Source: Flavobacteriales bacterium UBA1937 (GTDB taxonomy: Bacteria; Bacteroidota; Bacteroidia; Flavobacteriales; Weeksellaceae). Taken from it: a DNA stretch of 21,725 bases. Below are positions 1 through 5,605 of this stretch, one piece after another; within the stretch, counting starts at the first letter, position 1, and every line of letters starts with the position of its first letter. Location: contig DDFD01000035.1 in the NCBI GenBank assembly GCA_002337005.1, positions 1-21,725 of the forward strand, written 5' to 3'. The position numbers and the translations under genes were made by a program. The notes beneath the pieces were generated by a model, which saw only the letters and a program-made list of their open reading frames with translations, did not search any database and was not told the DNA's origin.

Positions 1-1247
1 TAACAGTATTTTTGTTCTTTTCGGCGCAATTTCAGGCTCAAAAAAAGTTTATCATAGTACTAGATGCAGGTCACGGTGGTAAAGATATAGGCGCCACTAG
101 AAAATATGCAGACCTAGGCACTGTGATGGAAAAAGACGTAACTCTGGCTGTAGTTTTAAAATTAGGAAGATTATTAGAAAAAGACAAAGACTTTAAAGTA
201 ATCTATACCCGAAAAATAGATGAATTCCCTTCTCTTTTAGACAGAACCACATTGGCAAACCGAAGCCACGCAGATTTATTTATTTCTGTACACGTTAATT
301 CTTCTAAAACATCTAATACTGCTGCCAGAGGGACAGAAACCTTCGTACAAGGCCCCGCACAAAACAAAACTAACCTAGAAATTGCAAAAGCAGAAAATGA
401 TGTAATTTTTCTAGATGCAAAAGATAAAGAAGTATTCGCCACTTATGACCCAGATTCACCAGAATCCTTAATTGCACTAAAAATTCAACAAAGTAAATAT
501 TTAGAAGGCAGTTTATACATAGGAAATTATGTGGAAGACAACCTTGTAAAAAACGGAAAAAGACCTTCTAGAGGTGTAAAACAAGAAAATTTACACGTTC
601 TAAGAATGAATGCGATGCCTTCTATTCTTATAGAAACAGGCTTTGTGAACAACTATGATGATGCAGTGTATATTACCTCAGAAGACGGACAAAAAGAAAT
701 AGCTGAGTCTATCTATGATGCAATAGTTACCTACAAAAAAAGGATGGATAGAAATCAGAAAAAAGTAGAAGAAGAAAAACCGAAAGAACTTCCACTTAAA
801 AATGATTTCAGAATCTTACTTATGAGCACCCCTACTAAATATTCTGAAGATGACCCTGCTCTGAGAGGATTAAAATACATCTTAACAGTAAAGGAAAACG
901 GACTTTATAAATACTATTACAGTGTTACAAACTTCGCATCTATTAAAGAAGCTAATCTAAAAACCGCAAAAGACGCTGGATTTAAAAATGCTACAGCTAT
1001 TAGTTTTATTCCTAACCAAAAAATGAATACAGGATATTACAGAATAGAAGTATATACCGGAAAGGAAAAACTTCCAAAATCATCTCCAATTCTGAAAACG
1101 CTAGAAGACGTAGAAAGAGAAAAAATAGATGGTGCTTTCTATTATACTTATGGTAATGTAAATTCATTAGAAGCAGCGATAAAACTTCAAAAAGAATTAG
1201 AGGATAAAGGTATTACCAATACCATAATAGAAAAAGTTTATAAATAA
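1..1247 (+). CDS. N-acetylmuramoyl-L-alanine amidase (Amidase_3) with C-terminal SPOR-like repeats, 5' partial
   Basis: Zinc hydrolase that cuts the amide bond between MurNAc and the stem peptide; acts in the periplasm on peptidoglycan. The reading frame is open to the left edge (frame starts at base 3), and the first visible residues TVFLFFSAQFQAQ look like the end of a signal peptide, so the true start lies outside the window; the TTG at 12 is not a credible start. Counting from that TTG, the Amidase_3 motifs are complete: LDAGHGGKD (His21), MEKD (Glu40), SVHVNSS (His94) and ILIETGFVNN (catalytic Glu208). About 65 extra residues between His94 and LHVLRMN could be a helical gating insert, as known in AmiB-like amidases (inference). 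A K/E-rich linker (about 245-262) leads to two similar C-terminal units (about 300-335 and 378-410), which look SPOR-like. Family call is firm; the SPOR assignment is tentative. No terminator hairpin follows. Confidence 0.9.
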   Translation, partial: TVFLFFSAQFQAQKKFIIVLDAGHGGKDIGATRKYADLGTVMEKDVTLAVVLKLGRLLEKDKDFKVIYTRKIDEFPSLLDRTTLANRSHADLFISVHVNSSKTSNTAARGTETFVQGPAQNKTNLEIAKAENDVIFLDAKDKEVFATYDPDSPESLIALKIQQSKYLEGSLYIGNYVEDNLVKNGKRPSRGVKQENLHVLRMNAMPSILIETGFVNNYDDAVYITSEDGQKEIAESIYDAIVTYKKRMDRNQKKVEEEKPKELPLKNDFRILLMSTPTKYSEDDPALRGLKYILTVKENGLYKYYYSVTNFASIKEANLKTAKDAGFKNATAISFIPNQKMNTGYYRIEVYTGKEKLPKSSPILKTLEDVEREKIDGAFYYTYGNVNSLEAAIKLQKELEDKGITNTIIEKVYK

Positions 1248-1257
1248 TCAGAAAAAT

Positions 1258-1294
1258 TTTTGCAAAATTAAAAAAAGTTCATATTTTTGCACCC
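1258..1294 (+). promoter_or_regulatory. Bacteroidota promoter for the first tRNA-Glu
   Basis: A -33 box TTTG (1259-1262), a 19-bp spacer and a -7 box TATTTTTG (1282-1289) fit the Bacteroidota consensus TTTG-19-TAnnTTTG. It begins 11 bases after the amidase stop codon, and transcription would start about 10 bases before the tRNA. It is 32/37 identical to the rpsT promoter. Confidence 0.8.
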
Positions 1295-1307
1295 TGAAAA
1301 AATCATT

Positions 1308-1379
1308 GGCCTATTCGTCTAGTGGTTAGGACTCAAGATTTTCATTCTTGCAACAGGGGTTCGATTCCCCTATAGGCTA
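1308..1379 (+). tRNA. tRNA-Glu (anticodon TTC)
   Basis: A complete cloverleaf can be drawn. The acceptor stem GGCCTAT pairs with ATAGGCT (first pair G-U), the anticodon stem is CAAGA/TCTTG around the loop TTTTCAT (anticodon TTC), and the T arm is AGGGG-TTCGATT-CCCCT. The D-loop sequence is typical of bacterial tRNA-Glu. The discriminator base is A1379 and CCA is not encoded (ACA follows), so the end must be added by the CCA enzyme. There is no terminator hairpin behind it, so transcripts may run into rpsT. Confidence 0.97.
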
Positions 1380-1404
1380 CAAAAAATAAAAAAATAAAAA
1401 ATAA

Positions 1405-1441
1405 TTTTGCAAATTAAAAAAAAGTTTTTATCTTTGCACCC
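1405..1441 (+). promoter_or_regulatory. Bacteroidota promoter for rpsT and the second tRNA-Glu
   Basis: A -33 box TTTG (1406-1409), a 19-bp spacer and a -7 box TATCTTTG (1429-1436) match the Bacteroidota consensus. Transcription should start near 1441-1445, leaving a 5' leader of only about 15 bases before the rpsT ATG. Nearly a copy of the promoter at 1258-1294. Confidence 0.82.
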
Positions 1442-1457
1442 AAGTTTTTAGAAAGAT

Positions 1458-1712
1458 ATGGCAAATCATAAATCAGCACTTAAGAGAATCAGACAATCTG
1501 AAAAAAGAAGATTGAGAAACAGATACTATCACAAAACTGCTAGAACAGCTGTGAAGGTATTAAGAAATGAAGAAAACAAAGCAGCTGCTACTGAGCAATT
1601 GCCAAAAGTAATCTCTTTATTAGACAAATTAGTAAAGAAAAACATTATTCATAAGAATAAAGCTGCTAACTTAAAAAGCAAGTTAACAAAACACGTTAAC
1701 AAGTTAGCGTAA
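1458..1712 (+). CDS. rpsT: 30S ribosomal protein S20
   Basis: Primary 16S rRNA-binding protein of the small ribosomal subunit. The 84-residue product is the usual S20 length and has the family hallmarks: N-terminal MANHKSALKRIRQSEKRR, then RNRYYHKTARTAVK, and a lysine-rich helical C-terminus with KNIIHKNKAANLKSKL, consistent with the three-helix bundle. The ATG at 1458 is the only suitable start and lies just behind a consensus promoter. It stands alone with no ribosomal operon partner, as usual for rpsT. The gene ends 11 bases before a tRNA-Glu that has no promoter of its own, so both are probably on one transcript. Confidence 0.98.
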   Translation: MANHKSALKRIRQSEKRRLRNRYYHKTARTAVKVLRNEENKAAATEQLPKVISLLDKLVKKNIIHKNKAANLKSKLTKHVNKLA

Positions 1713-1723
1713 GAATAAAATCT

Positions 1724-1795
1724 GGCCCGTTCGTCTATCGGTTAGGACCTCAGATTTTCATTCTGGTAAGAGGGGTTCGATTCCCCTACGGGCTA
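1724..1795 (+). tRNA. tRNA-Glu (anticodon TTC), second copy
   Basis: Cloverleaf with acceptor GGCCCGT/ACGGGCT (first pair G-U), anticodon stem TCAGA/TCTGG (one T-G pair) around TTTTCAT, and T arm AGGGG-TTCGATT-CCCCT. Discriminator is A1795 and CCA is not encoded. It shares the anticodon and T arm with the copy at 1308 but differs in the acceptor stem, D-loop and anticodon stem, so it is an older paralog and not a fresh duplication. It sits 11 bases after the rpsT stop and is followed at once by a terminator. Confidence 0.97.
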
Positions 1796-1796
1796 C

Positions 1797-1832
1797 AAAA
1801 CCTTCGGAAAATTCCGAAGGTTTTTTGTTTTT
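1797..1832 (+). terminator. Rho-independent terminator of rpsT-tRNA-Glu
   Basis: The hairpin CCTTCGGA (1801-1808), loop AAAT, TCCGAAGG (1813-1820) is flanked by AAAA and followed by a T-rich run (TTTTTTGTTTTTT). It begins two bases after the tRNA discriminator base. Confidence 0.93.
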
Positions 1833-1835
1833 TCT

Positions 1836-1843
1836 TATCTTTG
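1836..1843 (+). promoter_or_regulatory. Possible -7 box for aroQ
   Basis: TATCTTTG fits TAnnTTTG and lies 22 bases before the aroQ ATG. No good TTTG sits at the expected -33 distance, because that region is the terminator stem just upstream. Some aroQ expression may instead come from read-through. Confidence 0.45.
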
Positions 1844-1865
1844 ATATATAATTCCAAATAAAATA

Positions 1866-2270
1866 ATGAAAATATTAATCATCAATGGTCCTAATCTCAA
1901 TTTATTAGGAACCCGTGAACCTGAAATCTACGGAAATATTACGATGCAAGAGGTCTTAGAACAATTAAAAACTCAATTCTCTGAACACGAATTAATGTAT
2001 TATCAATCTAACTATGAAGGTGGCATAATCGATAGAATTCAAAATGATGATTATGATGCTTTGGTGATTAATCCTGGTGCTTTTACTCACTATTCTTTCG
2101 CAATCGCAGATGCGCTTAAAAACGTTAAAAAAAGAAAAATAGAGGTTCATATCAGCAATATCTATCAACGGGAAGAATTCAGACAAAAATCCGTAACAGC
2201 AGCATATACAAACGCCGTTCTCTCTGGTTTTGGAACTGATGGTTATAGACTAGCTGTGCTAAGTTTATAA
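1866..2270 (+). CDS. aroQ: 3-dehydroquinate dehydratase, type II
   Basis: Catalyses the anti-elimination of water from 3-dehydroquinate to 3-dehydroshikimate, step 3 of the shikimate pathway, in the cytoplasm; type II enzymes form dodecamers. The 134 residues are slightly shorter than the usual 140-150. Motifs run in order: INGPNLNLLGTREPEIYG with the lid Arg17 and catalytic Tyr22; QSNYEGGIIDRI; INPGAFTHYSFAIADAL with Asn69 and His75; and EVHISN followed by REEFR (Glu93, His95, Arg106). All expected active-site residues are present. The position after SNI is Tyr100, where many relatives have His; this is not a core catalytic residue. The ATG at 1866 is right because the family begins directly with the first beta strand. 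No aro genes are adjacent. Confidence 0.96.
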   Translation: MKILIINGPNLNLLGTREPEIYGNITMQEVLEQLKTQFSEHELMYYQSNYEGGIIDRIQNDDYDALVINPGAFTHYSFAIADALKNVKKRKIEVHISNIYQREEFRQKSVTAAYTNAVLSGFGTDGYRLAVLSL

Positions 2271-2374
2271 TCCTGAGTTCGAATATTCTCTCATTAAAAA
2301 ATTTTTGAATTTCAATAATTTAGATTGATCAAAACATTGAAAAATCAATTGATTTTGGACACTTAATCTAAGTT

Positions 2375-2426
2375 TTGGCTGAAGCCAATTATGAATTCAA
2401 ATTTTAAAAACGGGCTAAAGCCCGTT
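2375..2426. repeat. Pair of REP-like hairpins with core GGC-TNAA-GCC
   Basis: Hairpin 1 is TTGGC-TGAA-GCCAA (2375-2388). Hairpin 2 is AACGGGC-TAAA-GCCCGTT (2409-2426). Both share the core GGC-TNAA-GCC with a four-base loop, spaced about 36 bases apart. I recall similar GGGCTAAAGCCCGTTCCTA elements as common in flavobacterial intergenic regions, comparable to REP sequences mobilised by RAYT transposases, but repetition cannot be tested within this window. Confidence 0.6.
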
Positions 2427-2499
2427 CCTACTAATATTTTTTTTTAAACTATTCATTAATCGAATTCAAGTTATAATTCTCTAAAATAAAAAATGATAA

Positions 2500-2532
2500 A
2501 ATTCTTTCATTATTCAGAATAATGAAAGAATT
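2500..2532. repeat. 15-bp perfect inverted repeat, possible bidirectional terminator
   Basis: Arms 2500-2514 and 2518-2532 pair perfectly over 15 bp around the three-base loop CAG. The stem is AT-rich, with T-rich sequence after it on the + strand and A-rich sequence before it. It lies between the convergent aroQ and pckA units, so a terminator role is possible, but it is 230 bases from the aroQ stop. It could also be a remnant of a small palindromic mobile repeat. Confidence 0.55.
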
Positions 2533-2572
2533 ATTTTTATCTGTACTATTTTTTGTAAAAATCTGTCATTTT

Positions 2573-2658
2573 GCGCTCCGGCGTAGGTGGAGCTCTCCCG
2601 ATATGTTTTGGCAATAGCCTTGGTCTCGGGAAGCGGGAACCGAAGACGGAAATAGCGC
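2573..2658. repeat. GC-rich multi-hairpin island of unknown nature
   Basis: By my count about 60% GC over 88 bases, in a region that is otherwise near 25-30%. Outer arms GCGCT (2573-2577) and AGCGC (2654-2658) pair. Inside them are TCCCGA (2596-2601) with TCGGGA (2626-2631) enclosing GGC-AATA-GCC (2610-2619), a small hairpin CCG-AAGA-CGG (2640-2649), and a possible alternative CTCC/GGAG stem (2576-2592). It has no ORF. It could be an interspersed repeat, a structured RNA or a mobile single-strand-folding element. Confidence 0.5.
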
Positions 2659-2860
2659 CCAAATAAAAAAATTCAACTTTTATTTCATATCGACAAATTA
2701 CAGGTTATACAAGTTTTTTTTTACTCTCGCAGATTAGACTGATTGAGCAGATGAATAGATGCAAATTTTATATCTGTTTAATCAAAGAGATACAATATGT
2801 AATTATCTTGTTACCTCTAAAACGTTTTATGTAATTAACATGAAGGGAAATGTAGATTCA

Positions 2861-2890
2861 AAAAAAATCCTCAACTTACGCTGAGGATTT
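2861..2890 (-). terminator. Terminator of pckA
   Basis: Read on the - strand, AAATCCTCA/TGAGGATTT forms a 9-bp stem (arms 2882-2890 and 2865-2873) with an 8-base loop, followed by a run of T (AAAAAAA at 2861-2867 on the + strand). It starts 26 bases after the pckA stop. Confidence 0.88.
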
Positions 2891-2916
2891 CTTGGTTGTT
2901 TTAAATTGGATAAAAA

Positions 2917-4521
2917 TTAGATTTGTGGACCAGCCGCTACTAATCTTTTACCTTCTTCTGTATCTGTATATTGCTCAAAGTTCTTAATGTATTTTGCAGC
3001 TAAAGATTTTGCTTTTTCCTCCCATTCTGCTGGGCTTGCATAGGTATCTCTAGGATCTAATATTCCTTCAGAAACTTTTGGTAAAGATGTAGGAATTTCT
3101 AAATTCATTACAGGAACTACCGTTTTAGGAGCGCTATCAATAGAACCATCTATAATTGCATCTATGATTGCTCTAGTGTCTTTAAGAGATATTCTCTTAC
3201 CTGTACCATTCCAACCTGTGTTTACTAAATAAGCTTTAGCACCGTGTTCTTTCATTTTCCCGATTAATGTTTTAGAATACATGGTTGGGTGTAATGTAAG
3301 GAACGCTTCGCCAAATGCTGGAGAGAATGAAGGAGTAGGTTCTGTAATACCTCTTTCTGTACCTGCCAATTTAGAAGTATAGCCGCAAAGGAAGTGGTAT
3401 TGTGCTTGATCATCATTTAATACAGAAACTGGAGGCAATACTCCGAACGCGTCTGCTGATAAATAAACGATTTTTTTAGCGTGACCTGCTTTAGAAGGAA
3501 GTACAATTTTATTGATGTGATAGATTGGATAAGAAACTCTGGTGTTTTCTGTAATAGAACCATCTTTATAGTCAATTTCGCCATATTCATTTACCACTAC
3601 GTTTTCTAATAAAGCGTCTCTTTTGATTGCTCTGAAAATATCTGGTTCTTTTTCTTCTGTTAGGTCAATTACTTTTGCATAGCAACCACCTTCATAGTTG
3701 AAAACTCCATTATCATCCCAACCGTGCTCATCATCGCCAATTAAATATCTTTTTGGGTCTGCAGAAAGTGTAGTTTTACCAGTACCAGAAAGTCCAAAGA
3801 ATAATGCTACATCACCAGCTTCGCCTACGTTTGCAGAACAGTGCATAGATGCCATACCTTTTAGTGGTAAGTAGTAGTTCATCATTGCAAACATTCCTTT
3901 TTTCATTTCACCACCGTACCAAGTACCGCCAATGATTTGAATTTTTTCAGTAAGATTAAACATAACAAAGTTTTCAGAATTTAAACCTTGTTTTTCCCAA
4001 TCTGGATTGGTTGTTTTAGACCCATTCATTACGATGAAATCTGGTTCTCCGAAGTTTTCTAACTCATGGATAGATGGTCTAATAAACATATTGGTTACGA
4101 AATGTGCTTGCCAAGCTACTTCCATTACAAATCTTACTTTAAGTCTTGTATCTGGATTAGTTCCACAAAAAGCATCTACTACATATAATCTTTTAGAAGT
4201 AGATAATTGCTCTAATACTAAGGTTTTACAGCTTGCGAAAATTTCTGGAGTTGTAGGAAAATTAACTTTTCCGTCCCAGCAAATAGTATCTTTAGTAACA
4301 TCATCTAGTACTATATATCTGTCTTTAGGAGATCTTCCTGTAAAAATACCTGTTTTAACTGCAACTGCACCAGATTCAGTAACCGCACCTTTTTCAAAGC
4401 CTTTATTTTTAGCAGACATTTCTGCTTGATAAAGCTCTTCATAACTTGGATTGTACACTACTTCATGATAACCTGTGATTCCTAAATCGTGTAGTTCTTG
4501 GATGATTTTTAAATTTTTCAT
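2917..4521 (-). CDS. pckA: Phosphoenolpyruvate carboxykinase (ATP)
   Basis: Converts oxaloacetate and ATP to PEP, CO2 and ADP, the first committed step of gluconeogenesis, in the cytoplasm. At 534 residues it is close to the E. coli enzyme (540). It keeps the full active site, offset by about five from E. coli numbering: GRSPKDRYI with Arg63; GGTWYGGEMKKGMF with Tyr202 and Lys208; SMHCSANVG with His227; the P-loop GLSGTGKT (243-250); the metal-binding GDDEHGWDD (Asp263/Asp264); and the conserved LAGTERGITEPTPSFSPAFG and NTGWNGTGKR segments. This is the ATP-dependent type, not the GTP type. It is monocistronic, with a terminator downstream and a -7 box upstream. The ATG at 4521 fits the family start. 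Confidence 0.98.
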   Translation of the reverse strand: MKNLKIIQELHDLGITGYHEVVYNPSYEELYQAEMSAKNKGFEKGAVTESGAVAVKTGIFTGRSPKDRYIVLDDVTKDTICWDGKVNFPTTPEIFASCKTLVLEQLSTSKRLYVVDAFCGTNPDTRLKVRFVMEVAWQAHFVTNMFIRPSIHELENFGEPDFIVMNGSKTTNPDWEKQGLNSENFVMFNLTEKIQIIGGTWYGGEMKKGMFAMMNYYLPLKGMASMHCSANVGEAGDVALFFGLSGTGKTTLSADPKRYLIGDDEHGWDDNGVFNYEGGCYAKVIDLTEEKEPDIFRAIKRDALLENVVVNEYGEIDYKDGSITENTRVSYPIYHINKIVLPSKAGHAKKIVYLSADAFGVLPPVSVLNDDQAQYHFLCGYTSKLAGTERGITEPTPSFSPAFGEAFLTLHPTMYSKTLIGKMKEHGAKAYLVNTGWNGTGKRISLKDTRAIIDAIIDGSIDSAPKTVVPVMNLEIPTSLPKVSEGILDPRDTYASPAEWEEKAKSLAAKYIKNFEQYTDTEEGKRLVAAGPQI

Positions 4522-4563
4522 AGTTAAAAAAATTATATTAATGATTCTTATTTTTTTGCATTA

Positions 4564-4571
4564 CAAAATTA
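4564..4571 (-). promoter_or_regulatory. Probable -7 box for pckA
   Basis: On the - strand the sequence is TAATTTTG, matching TAnnTTTG, about 43 bases before the pckA ATG. At the expected -33 distance there is TGGC and not TTTG, so this promoter is either weak or helped by an activator, which would suit a gluconeogenic gene (inference). Confidence 0.55.
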
Positions 4572-4647
4572 CGCAATGTATGCTGTTTTAGCCATTTATA
4601 AGCAATGATATAAATCACTAAAAGACAATTTTTTAAAACGCTGTAAA

Positions 4648-5550
4648 TCAATCAACTAATTCATTCCAATCAAAAACATTGTAATAATTTTTGTCAAAAA
4701 AGTAATTTTTGTAATCCCCAAATTTTGAAGCTAAAACGAAATCTCCGCCCCATGCACCCAAACTTTTCACAAAAGAAGGGCAATCTCTAAAGTGCTTATC
4801 CTTAACTGTTTCTATCTCCAAAAAGCCACTAATTATACGTTCGTGCAGCGACATTAAATCTGAAAAATCTTGCAAATTTTTGCACTTTACAACCTGCTTT
4901 GTAATTTCGGAAAACTGTTGTCTGAAAGATAAAGAAATTTCTCGAGACCTGAAAGCGTTTATCCCCTCCCTGCTATCTTGCTTCTGATTAAGATGAATAA
5001 GAATAAGGCTGTCTGCAAATTTTGGTTTAAATTCCACACGTTCTACGCTTCTAGGATTATTTTGGTAAAGAATTCCAGATTTCTCTTGAGCTACTGCTAT
5101 ATCATAACCACTACCTCCTAGAGATAGTTCATTTAATAAAAAGGCATCAATTTCTGAAAAAACAGCCAGATTATTCATTAAAGTAGAACTACTTCCAAGA
5201 CCGAAATCCCCAGGAAACTGAAGATTAGTTTTAATATGATAAGTGGAATTATTTTGAAATCTTTTGTTAGACAATTGCTGTACATTTTGCAACACCTTAA
5301 TTATAAAACGAGCACTATCTGGTAAATTGGTGGACAGAATTTCCCAATTTTTATAATCAATCGTAATTTGCAACCAAGATTTTCCTTGGTGTAATGCTTC
5401 CCAAAATACAGTAGAATGACCATCATTATGTTCTTCCCAATAAAAATCTTGTCCTAACTTAGTAGGAACAGCTAAAGCTAATGCACCATCTAAGACAAAG
5501 TACTCTGAGGTAATTAATAATTTTCCGGGAGAGAAGATGTGATTTTCCAA
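4648..5550 (-). CDS. GYDIA family GHMP kinase, probable mevalonate-pathway kinase
   Basis: Small-molecule kinase of the GHMP superfamily. The three superfamily motifs are visible: motif 1 SPGKLLITSEYFVL (7-20); motif 2, the ATP-binding PGDFGLGSSSTL (113-124); and motif 3, GAWGGDFVLAS (265-275). The signature GGSGYDIAVAQ (145-155) gives the subfamily its name. Length is 300 residues. Bacteroidota members are generally linked with mevalonate-pathway genes, so mevalonate or phosphomevalonate kinase is a reasonable guess, but no other pathway gene is in this window and the substrate is not proven. The start must be TTG at 5550: an in-frame stop lies five codons upstream, there is no ATG between, and motif 1 needs this N-terminus. 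It lies 55 bases downstream of fabD, with a terminator between, so it probably has its own promoter. Confidence 0.88.
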   Translation of the reverse strand: MENHIFSPGKLLITSEYFVLDGALALAVPTKLGQDFYWEEHNDGHSTVFWEALHQGKSWLQITIDYKNWEILSTNLPDSARFIIKVLQNVQQLSNKRFQNNSTYHIKTNLQFPGDFGLGSSSTLMNNLAVFSEIDAFLLNELSLGGSGYDIAVAQEKSGILYQNNPRSVERVEFKPKFADSLILIHLNQKQDSREGINAFRSREISLSFRQQFSEITKQVVKCKNLQDFSDLMSLHERIISGFLEIETVKDKHFRDCPSFVKSLGAWGGDFVLASKFGDYKNYFFDKNYYNVFDWNELVD

Positions 5551-5566
5551 AACAGTATATTTTTAA

Positions 5567-5574
5567 CAAAAATA
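5567..5574 (-). promoter_or_regulatory. Possible -7 box for the GYDIA kinase
   Basis: The - strand reads TATTTTTG, matching TAnnTTTG, 16 bases before the TTG start codon. It overlaps the T tract of the fabD terminator. No TTTG is found at -33, since that area is the terminator stem. Confidence 0.45.
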
Positions 5575-5600
5575 AAAAAAGTCACAATAAATTGTGACTT
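5573..5600 (-). terminator. Terminator of fabD
   Basis: A perfect 9-bp stem AAGTCACAA (5579-5587) and TTGTGACTT (5592-5600) with a four-base loop, followed on the - strand by a run of T. It begins 6 bases after the fabD stop codon. Confidence 0.92.
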
Positions 5601-5605
5601 ATAAT

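Larger units (their letters stand above)
2271..2916. other. Intergenic region of about 650 bases without a credible gene
   Basis: I find no ORF with protein-like composition on either strand. The region holds two GGCTnAAGCC-type hairpins (2375-2388, 2409-2426), a 15-bp perfect inverted repeat (2500-2532), a GC-rich foldable island (2573-2660), an AGAT-rich degenerate repeat (about 2729-2790), a 12-base palindrome TAAAACGTTTTA (2818-2829) flanked by two copies of TATGTAATTA, and the pckA terminator (2861-2890). The mix suggests an accumulation site for small interspersed repeats between two convergent transcription units. Confidence 0.7.

Noticed and set aside
2818..2829. Palindrome TAAAACGTTTTA flanked by TATGTAATTA copies
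   Set aside because: A 12-base palindrome in AT-rich DNA is weak evidence, and it is not placed at a promoter of either flanking gene.
2840..2884. A short ATG ORF of 14 codons before the pckA terminator
   Set aside because: It runs through the pckA terminator hairpin, has no promoter and no protein-like pattern.
4007..4429. 140-codon ORF opposite pckA
   Set aside because: It is antisense to a fully conserved enzyme, has no promoter and looks like a codon-bias shadow.
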